Source of the DNA: Eggerthellaceae bacterium UBA3686
Lineage (GTDB): Bacteria; Actinomycetota; Coriobacteriia; Coriobacteriales; Eggerthellaceae
Length of the DNA stretch: 46,162 bases
Assembly: GCA_002371495.1 (NCBI GenBank)
Contig: DFIX01000025.1
Span: 1 to 46,162, forward strand
Direction: 5' to 3'
Part shown: piece by piece, positions 15,141 to 22,024 of the stretch
Position numbering within the stretch: position 1 is the first letter of the stretch
Layout of the letters: every line of letters starts with the position of its first letter
Program-made: the position numbers and the translations under genes
The notes under the pieces: model-generated
Told to the model about the DNA's origin: nothing
The model's database searches: none
Seen by the model: only the letters and a program-made list of their open reading frames with translations

Positions 15141-16586
15141 TTACAACGAACGCCATGTGGGGTTCTCGACCATACGCACATTGATGTAAGCGATGCCGTC
15201 GGGATTCTCTTCCATGATCTTCAGGACGGTGCGCTCCTTGTCGCGAATGTCGTCAGCCGAACCGAAGGCTATCTCGACACCGCTCTCGAGGTACAGCGAC
15301 GTCTCGGCGGTGCTGGCAGCCGATACTTTCACCACCTGGCCAGAAAGCTCGGTCGTCATCTGCTGCAGGATGTCAAGCGCGTTGTTGACCACCGTGTCTT
15401 GGCAGACCTGGCCGATTTCGGCGCTGGTCCCGTAAGGCAGGTTGACGATGTGGACGACCGCCTCGGCATCTTCGTAGATCTTCGAAGACGTGGTTTGCGC
15501 TGCCTCGGTGTTGGCATCGGGAATGGGCATGAGCCATATGCGGTCGTCGGCAATCGCCCAACGCCTGGTGGCCGTTCCCGATTCGTTGGGCATCTCGACG
15601 ACCGCGTAAATCTGGCGCTCGGTGACGTTTATCTCGAGCGTATCGGGGAAAGCCCGGTTAATCTGCACGTCCTTGACCCAGGAGCTCTGCTTTACGCGCG
15701 ACGCGATTGCGTCGGTATCGACGCGCAGGAGCGTCGTGTCGGCAGGCACGGCCGCCAGCGTCGCCATCTCTTCGCTCGTCAGATGCTCGACACCGTTGAC
15801 CTGCACGTTCTGGATGCTGAACAGAGGCGAGTTGTACGCCGCCGCCCAGCCCGCCAGAAGCGCCACGATGATACCGATTACGGCGACGATCTTCATGACG
15901 TAGCGACGAGACGACTTGCGCATACGCTCGGCGCGCTCTTGACGGCGCAGTTCGCCAACGCTTGTCGAAACGAGCTCCTGCTGCTCTTCGCCTGATTCGC
16001 CCACACCCTCGGAATCGAGGGCTACCACCTGCACCTGGGCGGCAAGCTCGTCGGTGTCGCTCGATGCTATCTTGCTGACCGACGGCTTCTTCCTGCGGGT
16101 CGGGCCAGCGGCTTTGCGGCCGCTCGCAGACGAGCGCACGCCTGCTGATTTTCGCGCAGGCTGGGCTGAGGCGCCCGAGCCCTGCTGTGGCTGCGCGGCT
16201 GCGGCGGCTGCGCGCGTGTTCGAAGTTCCCGCAGGGCCCGTGGCGGCTGCTCCCCTGCCCGTGCGGGTAATGCCGCGGCCCGCAGCCGACCCCGTTCGGA
16301 TCGCCCTGAAGCCCGCGGTGCCCTCCTGCTCGGCTCCGGCGCCCCGGGTGGGCTGCCCGTCGCGCGCCCGTCGTGCGGCATCGGCTTCGCGGTTCGCAAA
16401 CGCGGAAGACCGGGCGTTCGCACGGCCTTGGCCGCGGGCGGGCTCGGGCTGCTGCGCAGGCGTCGGAATTCCCAGACGGTCTTCGGGCGTCATCGTCTGC
16501 TCGATGCGCGGCAGGCGCGCCCGCAAATCGATGTTCGAAGGGTTCTTGCGCGTCGTGCGCGAACGTATGTCGCGACGGTCGGCCAC
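15141..16586 (-). CDS. ftsQ: Cell division protein FtsQ/DivIB
   Basis: 481 residues. A long Arg/Ala-rich cytoplasmic region (1-225) is followed by one membrane helix (about 229-248), then a POTRA domain beginning FSIQNVQVNGVEHLT and the FtsQ domain (INRAFPDTLEINVTERQ is the recognisable block). FtsQ bridges early and late divisome proteins and binds FtsL/FtsB outside the membrane. The cytoplasmic part is much longer than the 20-30 residues of E. coli FtsQ, as in several actinobacteria. The start codon is GTG directly after the murC stop (TAAGTG), so translation is probably coupled. Confidence 0.93.
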   Translation of the reverse strand: MADRRDIRSRTTRKNPSNIDLRARLPRIEQTMTPEDRLGIPTPAQQPEPARGQGRANARSSAFANREADAARRARDGQPTRGAGAEQEGTAGFRAIRTGSAAGRGITRTGRGAAATGPAGTSNTRAAAAAAQPQQGSGASAQPARKSAGVRSSASGRKAAGPTRRKKPSVSKIASSDTDELAAQVQVVALDSEGVGESGEEQQELVSTSVGELRRQERAERMRKSSRRYVMKIVAVIGIIVALLAGWAAAYNSPLFSIQNVQVNGVEHLTSEEMATLAAVPADTTLLRVDTDAIASRVKQSSWVKDVQINRAFPDTLEINVTERQIYAVVEMPNESGTATRRWAIADDRIWLMPIPDANTEAAQTTSSKIYEDAEAVVHIVNLPYGTSAEIGQVCQDTVVNNALDILQQMTTELSGQVVKVSAASTAETSLYLESGVEIAFGSADDIRDKERTVLKIMEENPDGIAYINVRMVENPTWRSL

Positions 16587-18014
16587 TTACAGAGCCTGCT
16601 CTTTCAGGTAGTCGGCGAGCTGGCCGCCGATGGCGGTCACGTCGCCGGCGCCCATGGTTATGACGATGTCGCCGGGCTTCGCAAGCGCGGCCATATGCGG
16701 CACGACGTCGATGCGCCGCGGCACGTAGTAGGCCGTCGGATGCCCCGCGTGGTCGAGCACGACCTGCAAGAACGTCTTTCCCGACACGCCGGGCACCGGC
16801 GCTTCACCCGCAGAGAACACGTCCATGAAGGTGACGGTATCGGCGGCGTCGAACGCGGAGCCGAACTCGTCGCGCAGCACCTCGCAGAAGAGGGGCGCAC
16901 GCGAATAGCGATGCGGCTGGAACAGCACGTGCACGTTGTTGTAGCCCAATTGGGCTGCCGCGCGAATCGTCGCCGAAATCTCGGTCGGATGATGAGCGTA
17001 GTCGTCGACTATCGTGATGCCTTCGACCTCTTCCACCAAGTCGAACCTGCGCTTCACGCCGCCGAACGAACGCATCGCCTGCGCCGCATCGGCAACCGAA
17101 AGGCCCAGAGCGTCGATGAGACCCAAAGCGCCCGCTGCATTCAGCACGTTGTGGCGACCCGGGTTCTGCGGCACGCACGTCTGCACGACCTGACCGCTCG
17201 GCAACGTGACCGAAAAATCGCTCCCGATGCCATGCGCCACGTAATCGGTGATCCTAATATCATAGCCATCCCCGAAACCATAGGTCAGGAAATCGCGCCC
17301 TGTCGATTGAGCCACGCGTACGAGCAGCTGGTCCTCGCCGCATATGACGATGGGGCCGCCCGAGGCGGTCGAGGTTATGAACGCGGCGAACTTCTCGCAG
17401 ATCTCGTCGAGGTCGCGGTAATGGTCCAGATGGTCCGCCTCGATATTGGTCACGAGCGTCGCCGCGGGCGACAGGTACTTGAACGACTTGTCGGATTCGT
17501 CAGCTTCGACCACGTAATAGCGCCCCGAGCCGGAATGCGCGTTGGAACCGTACGAGCGCACGATGCCGCCGATGAGAAACGTCGGCTCGACGCCCATGGC
17601 GTCCATGACGCTTGCAACCATGGAAGACGTCGTCGTCTTGCCGTGCGTGCCCGCGACGGCAACGGTATCGAGCCCCACGCCCAGCCGGGCGAGCATCTGC
17701 GCGCGATGCCAGATGGTGAGCCCGCGCTCTTTGGCAGCCATGAGCTCGGGGTTGTTCTCGAGCACGGCCGTGGTGACCACGACGACGTCGGGGCCTTCCC
17801 CGCCGTCTGCGCCCGGTATGTTGGAGGCGCTATGCTGACCGGTAATAACACCGATGCCCGCCTCTTTCAGCTGCTTGGTGTAGCGGCTCTCCTTCATGTC
17901 GGAGCCGGTCACGCGCATGCCCTGGTCGTGCGCCACGCGCGCGATGCCGCTCATGCCCACGCCGCCGACGCCGATGAAATGAACCGACTGAATCGGTTGA
18001 ATGGTTTCGTTCAT
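16587..18014 (-). CDS. murC: UDP-N-acetylmuramate--L-alanine ligase
   Basis: 475 residues. It adds L-Ala to UDP-MurNAc in the cytoplasm using ATP, the first step of stem-peptide synthesis. Seen: N-terminal Rossmann motif HFIGVGGVGMSGIA, the ATP loop GTHGKTTTSS (about 115), EADESD, and the C-terminal DDYAHHPTEI motif typical of MurC. The ATG at 18014 follows AGCAGGGGA; the frame stays open upstream to 18146 but that stretch has no family similarity. A TATAAT lies 31 bases upstream. ftsQ follows without a gap. murG, normally adjacent, is separated from it by a gene on the other strand. Confidence 0.97.
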   Translation of the reverse strand: MNETIQPIQSVHFIGVGGVGMSGIARVAHDQGMRVTGSDMKESRYTKQLKEAGIGVITGQHSASNIPGADGGEGPDVVVVTTAVLENNPELMAAKERGLTIWHRAQMLARLGVGLDTVAVAGTHGKTTTSSMVASVMDAMGVEPTFLIGGIVRSYGSNAHSGSGRYYVVEADESDKSFKYLSPAATLVTNIEADHLDHYRDLDEICEKFAAFITSTASGGPIVICGEDQLLVRVAQSTGRDFLTYGFGDGYDIRITDYVAHGIGSDFSVTLPSGQVVQTCVPQNPGRHNVLNAAGALGLIDALGLSVADAAQAMRSFGGVKRRFDLVEEVEGITIVDDYAHHPTEISATIRAAAQLGYNNVHVLFQPHRYSRAPLFCEVLRDEFGSAFDAADTVTFMDVFSAGEAPVPGVSGKTFLQVVLDHAGHPTAYYVPRRIDVVPHMAALAKPGDIVITMGAGDVTAIGGQLADYLKEQAL

Positions 18015-18044
18015 GCAATCCCCTGCTTTCGATGTATTCCACCG

Positions 18045-18074
18045 ATTATAGAATGCGCAAGCGCGCGCCATCCA
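18045..18074 (-). promoter_or_regulatory. Candidate promoter of murC-ftsQ
   Basis: Minus strand: consensus TATAAT at 18045-18050 with only a weak -35 (TGGATG, 18069-18074). A separate promoter would be needed because murC is cut off from murG by a convergent gene. Confidence 0.4.
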
Positions 18075-18255
18075 ATAGCCACACAGAATGCGTCTAAAAT
18101 CCGATGAGTTGACGACGCAAACGCAAAGAGACGCCCTTCCGCGCATCTTGTATCATGCAAGACGATGACGCAGGCAGCTGCGTACCAATAGACAACGCGA
18201 ACAGGCAATGACGATGTAGGGAGGTCCCCATTCATCAGCCATAGTCCATCCCACC

Positions 18256-18364
18256 GCGAATGCGCAGGTAGGGGCGCGCATTCGCTTGGCTTCGGCTAAC
18301 ATTAGAATGTTTTAAGAAGGTGCCTGCAGAATCGCTCATGTCACGCCCCTACCTGCGCATTCGC
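18256..18364. repeat. Dispersed palindromic element, copy B (reverse)
   Basis: 109 bp with perfect 21-bp arms at 18256-18276 and 18344-18364. On the opposite strand its core reads TGACATGAGCGATTCTGCAG and later AGCCGAAGCCAAG, the blocks shared by copies A, C and D. It is 59 bp from copy C, in opposite orientation. Copies B and C occupy most of the gene-free stretch 18075-18592. Confidence 0.85.
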
Positions 18365-18423
18365 TTCCCGTCCAGATTGAACGGGAAAACGGAACGCAAA
18401 GGGCTTGCAACCTGGTAAACGAA

Positions 18424-18533
18424 GCGTTTCCGCAGGCGGGGGCGTGACTCCGGCGATTCTGCAGCCACTGTTCCTGTAATTCACATAGGTTAGGCGAAGC
18501 CAAGCCGGAGCGCGCCCCCGCCTGCGGAAACGC
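18424..18533. repeat. Dispersed palindromic element, copy C (forward)
   Basis: 110 bp with perfect 21-bp arms at 18424-18444 and 18513-18533. The core holds CGATTCTGCAGCCACTGTTC and GGTTAGGCGAAGCCAAG. Its arms differ from those of copy D at one position, and the change is mirrored in the opposite arm. It ends 60 bp before the start of the plus-strand gene at 18593. Confidence 0.88.
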
Positions 18534-18592
18534 GGTGGGACGGCCGAATGGGGGTCGCAAGTTGTGGGACTGCACGAAAGGTGGAACGAGGC

Positions 18593-19585
18593 ATGGACCG
18601 CATGATGGTGTACGACATAGCTTATGCGCTGGCCGCACGGAGCGGGCGCGAAGGCGTGCTGTTCGGCGATTGCGCTCCCATAGCGCGCGAGGCGGTCGAG
18701 CGCAGCTTGGCAGGCCCGAATCTTCCCGAATTCTGGTTCGAGATACCGCTCAAAGGGAGCCCGTGGTTCGATCTTCACGCGCTTATCTCATATGAAAGCG
18801 TAACGGGAACGCAGGCTGCCTTCGCAGGGCAAGGCGGAGCGTACGCCGACGCGCTTTCGTGGTTCGCGGCTCAGCCGGCAAATACGGTGCGCCAGCTCGC
18901 GCTGAGCTACGATACGAGCGCAGGCGACGTCGATCACCCTGCAGTGCAGCTGCTCGTAAGCGGGACCGATGTGTCTGTGCCGCTCGGTTTCCTCGATGCT
19001 GCAGGCCGCCCGGACGCAAAAGAACCCTACCGAACGTTCGTCCAGGCCATGCCTAAGCAATGGTTCGCCTGTTACGTCGGCGTGTTTCCGCAAAGGCAGA
19101 GGGCAGAGGCCTCGCCCTGGGTGCGCATTGAATGCATTGTCGGGGACGAGCTGCAAGAAGCCTATGCCGACGATGCCCAAACGCTGCGCGAGCACCTGGC
19201 GCAAATCGGGCTCGGGGGCATCGGCGAGGAGGCCATTGCCGGCATTCGGGAACTCGCGCGCTCGCCTTTCCCGCTCGAACTTCAGTTCAACGTGGGCCCA
19301 AACGGTACTGCGCTGCCGGTCATCTCTGCCAGCGTGCGTTTTCAGCCCAATGAATGGGCAGACGAGGCGTGCAAGAGCGATATCAAGCACCTGATGTACT
19401 GGACCCAGAACCAGGGCCTGGCAGACGATCGCTGGGTGCAGCTGGAAAACACAGCGATCGCCAAGCGCCTGCAACGCGGCGACGAAGGCATATCGTTGCT
19501 GTGCTTCCCCGCCTTCCTGAAGCTGCGCTGGCAAGCAGGCGGGCCCGCATGCGCAAAGGTCTACTTGATGGTTTTGGGCGAATAG
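18593..19585 (+). CDS. Protein of unknown function inserted in the dcw cluster
   Basis: 330 residues, no family recognised. No signal peptide or membrane helix; a soluble, mildly acidic protein with many aromatic residues (SPWFDLHALISYES, AMPKQWFACYVGVF) and an MYWTQNQGL segment. The ATG at 18593 has AAAGGTGG about 12 bases upstream; an ATG at 18548 is open but lacks a site. It is on the strand opposite to the division cluster, convergent with murG and divergent from murC. The palindromic copies B and C lie just upstream. Codon use and GC look like the neighbours, so recent foreign origin is not evident. Function unknown. Confidence 0.75.
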   Translation: MDRMMVYDIAYALAARSGREGVLFGDCAPIAREAVERSLAGPNLPEFWFEIPLKGSPWFDLHALISYESVTGTQAAFAGQGGAYADALSWFAAQPANTVRQLALSYDTSAGDVDHPAVQLLVSGTDVSVPLGFLDAAGRPDAKEPYRTFVQAMPKQWFACYVGVFPQRQRAEASPWVRIECIVGDELQEAYADDAQTLREHLAQIGLGGIGEEAIAGIRELARSPFPLELQFNVGPNGTALPVISASVRFQPNEWADEACKSDIKHLMYWTQNQGLADDRWVQLENTAIAKRLQRGDEGISLLCFPAFLKLRWQAGGPACAKVYLMVLGE

Positions 19586-19677
19586 CAGCTCATCTGCGCA
19601 ACGCTTTCGCCTCGCGCAGCAACGCGTCAACGCAGCAGTACGGGAGTGCGAAGAAATCGCGTCGTTTCGCGGGCACC

Positions 19678-20778
19678 TTATCGGCCAGAAGCGGCTGCCA
19701 TGACGACATCGGCCAGTGCGGCGGCGGCATCTGCGGTCTTCTGGGCACGTGCGGCCTCGCGCATGCCGGCGCGCACGCCCGCATCGTCGACGAGGGTGGT
19801 AACCAGGTGCTTGAACTCGGGCGTCTCGACGTCGGCGTCGGCAATCATGTACGCGCAGCCGGCTTCGACGTAGGAGCGAGCGTTCATCGTCTGATGGTCC
19901 TCGGTCGCGTACGGGAACGGCACGAGCAACGCCGGGATTCCGCGTGCAGAAATCTCGGCGAGCGAGGTGGCGCCGGCGCGCGATACAATGGCGTCGGCAG
20001 CAGCCATGCAGGCGCCCATCTTGTTGGTGTAGCCGATGAGCTGCCAGCGTTTTTGCTGATCGGGCGTAAGGACCATGGCTTCTGTCGTGGCATCGAGCTC
20101 TTTGGGGCCGGTCACGTGCACAACATAAAGGTCCTCGCGCGAAAGCAGCTCGTCTTTCAGCGCGGCCATGCCCTGGTTCAGGTGCCGCGCACCCAAGCTT
20201 CCGCCCGTCACGAGCAGCATCGTGGCCTCTTCGGGTATGCCGAACAAGGCGCGCCCCTCCTCGCGGGACGATTCGAACACCTGCGACCGCACGGGATTGC
20301 CCGTGATCACGACCTTTGATTTGTCGTCGACCGCCGAGGCGGCATGGTCGTACGTCAGACATACGGCAGCGGCTTTCTTCGACAAGTACTTGTTTGCCAT
20401 GCCCATGACGGAATTCTGCTCGTGCACGACGAGCGGCACGCCGAGCTGGGCGGCGGCGCGGCCCACGGGAATGCAGACATAGCCGCCAAAGGCGACGACC
20501 ACGTCAGGCTTGATCTCGGAAAACCATTTCTTCGCAGCGCCCGTGCTCTTCTGAATGAGCCCGACGCCCTTGAAGATGGTCGTCGGATGGTTGCGGTTAA
20601 AACCCGATGCCTCGAACGGCGTGAAGGGAATCCCCGCCTCGGCCACCAACCGCGCCTCGACGCCGCGTGGCGTGCCGGCGTAGCGCACCTCGACACCGCG
20701 TTGCGCCAGAACCTCCGCAAGCGCCAATGCCGGGTTTATGTGACCGGCGGTTCCGCCGCCCGAAAGCACTGCAAGCAT
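19678..20778 (-). CDS. murG: UDP-GlcNAc--undecaprenyl-PP-MurNAc-pentapeptide GlcNAc transferase
   Basis: 366 residues. MurG adds GlcNAc to lipid I to give lipid II on the inner face of the membrane. Seen: glycine-rich GGGTAGHINPALALA (7-21), EASGFNR, AFGGYVCIPVG, HEQNSVMG, the second G-loop TGGSLGARHLNQ and SRAGATSLAEI with the ATEDHQTMNA block that contacts the UDP-GlcNAc donor. Length is normal. The ATG at 20778 follows AAGGATG. It lies 46 bases after the ftsW stop, and the gap carries a short hairpin (20798-20828) that overlaps that stop. A convergent gene lies downstream. Confidence 0.97.
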   Translation of the reverse strand: MLAVLSGGGTAGHINPALALAEVLAQRGVEVRYAGTPRGVEARLVAEAGIPFTPFEASGFNRNHPTTIFKGVGLIQKSTGAAKKWFSEIKPDVVVAFGGYVCIPVGRAAAQLGVPLVVHEQNSVMGMANKYLSKKAAAVCLTYDHAASAVDDKSKVVITGNPVRSQVFESSREEGRALFGIPEEATMLLVTGGSLGARHLNQGMAALKDELLSREDLYVVHVTGPKELDATTEAMVLTPDQQKRWQLIGYTNKMGACMAAADAIVSRAGATSLAEISARGIPALLVPFPYATEDHQTMNARSYVEAGCAYMIADADVETPEFKHLVTTLVDDAGVRAGMREAARAQKTADAAAALADVVMAAASGR

Positions 20779-20797
20779 GTTTTCATCCTTTCAAACG

Positions 20798-20828
20798 ATG
20801 AGTCAGGCTACCTGGTAAAGCGACTCAT
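20798..20828. repeat. Short ATGAGTC hairpin with CTACCTGGTAA core, copy 1
   Basis: ATGAGTC (20798-20804) pairs with GACTCAT (20822-20828); between them is CTACCTGGTAA, itself palindromic at TACCTGGTA. The same design occurs at 42233-42265. It covers the ftsW stop codon and ends 20 bases from the murG start. Confidence 0.65.
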
Positions 20829-22021
20829 TTAGCGCGAACGACGCGCAGGTCGTCGCGACGTCGCTCGTAAACCTTCTTGGGATTGGCGCCTTCCGAGACT
20901 GCCAGGATTATGCCGACCATCATGAACGAAGCGATGAGCGAAGAGCCGCCGGACGAGATGAAGGGCAGCGGCTTGCCGGTCGTGGGGAACACGCCGATAG
21001 CGCAGCCGATGTTCAGGAACGCCTGGAACACCAGCATGATGGTGAGCGAACCGGCGACCATGGCACCAAAATCGTCGTAGGCAGAGCGCGCAATTCGCAT
21101 GCCGGCCCACAGCAGCACCAAGAACAGCACGATGACGAACAGGGCTCCTACCAGCCCCAGCTCCTCCCCGATGATGGCGAAGATGAAGTCGGTCTCGGAC
21201 TCGGGCAAGTACAGGTACTTCTCGCGGGAATTGCCCAAACCCGCGCCGAAGATCCCTCCTTCGGCGAAGGCGTAGTACGAATGGATGATCTGGTAGCCGT
21301 TGCCGTAGCCGCCCTCGCCGTCGTCCCACGGGTTCAGGTACAAGAACCGGTCGGAACGGTAGCTCGAGAACAGCGTGGCGAACACGGCGAACAGAACCAT
21401 CGCGATGATCACGATGATGATTGTCCTCAACGGCACCTCGCCCATCCACATGACGCTGATGACGCCAAGGGCGATAATGGCAGTCGTCCCCAGGTCCGAC
21501 TGCGTCCCAAAAAGAAACCCGGTCGGAATGACGATGAAGACGAACATCTCGACAACGAAGGCGCGGGCGTCTATGGCGTTCACGCGCAAATCGCTGAACA
21601 GGCGCGCAGCCACGAGCACGATGGCTATTTTCACGAATTCAGAAGGCTGCAAACTGATGGGTCCCAAGATTAGCCAGCGCTGCGCACCGTTCTCCGCAAT
21701 GCCCACAGCTGCAGTCAGCAACAGGAGCACCACCGCAACGCCCCAGATGACCCACACCGCATTGCCGGCCCAGAACCGATACGGGATGAGTTTCCACAGC
21801 ACGAAGGCGGCCGCAGAGCCGATGACGGCGAAACGCACCTGGTCGAGCATATAGCTCATGGCATCCGCGTCGGAAGCGATGGCCTTGATCGAAGAAGCCG
21901 AGTAGATCATGACCAGCCCGATGAGCACGAGCACGAGCACCGTCAGCAACATGAGCAGCCGCGGACCCAGATCACCGAGCGACACAGCAGGCTTGGACGT
22001 CTGTTGATTCGGAGCCGCCAT
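20825..22021 (-). CDS. ftsW: SEDS-family septal peptidoglycan polymerase FtsW
   Basis: 398 residues with about ten membrane helices. SEDS proteins polymerise lipid II and pair with a class B transpeptidase, here the FtsI encoded in the same cluster. Seen: MIYSASS in the first helix, the conserved NGAQRWLILGPISLQPSEFVK loop (split here by its variable part), QSDLGTT, the PESETDFIFAIIGEELG block with its catalytically important Asp region, and GKPLPFISSGGSS near the end. Order MurD-FtsW-MurG is the usual one and separates FtsW from RodA. It starts 4 bases after the murD stop. Confidence 0.96.
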   Translation of the reverse strand: MAAPNQQTSKPAVSLGDLGPRLLMLLTVLVLVLIGLVMIYSASSIKAIASDADAMSYMLDQVRFAVIGSAAAFVLWKLIPYRFWAGNAVWVIWGVAVVLLLLTAAVGIAENGAQRWLILGPISLQPSEFVKIAIVLVAARLFSDLRVNAIDARAFVVEMFVFIVIPTGFLFGTQSDLGTTAIIALGVISVMWMGEVPLRTIIIVIIAMVLFAVFATLFSSYRSDRFLYLNPWDDGEGGYGNGYQIIHSYYAFAEGGIFGAGLGNSREKYLYLPESETDFIFAIIGEELGLVGALFVIVLFLVLLWAGMRIARSAYDDFGAMVAGSLTIMLVFQAFLNIGCAIGVFPTTGKPLPFISSGGSSLIASFMMVGIILAVSEGANPKKVYERRRDDLRVVRAK

Positions 22022-22024
22022 GCG

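Noticed and set aside
18788..20362. Minus-strand open frame of 524 codons across 18788-20362
   Set aside because: It overlaps both murG (in another frame) and the plus-strand gene at 18593; Arg/His/Cys-rich low-quality translation with no motifs.
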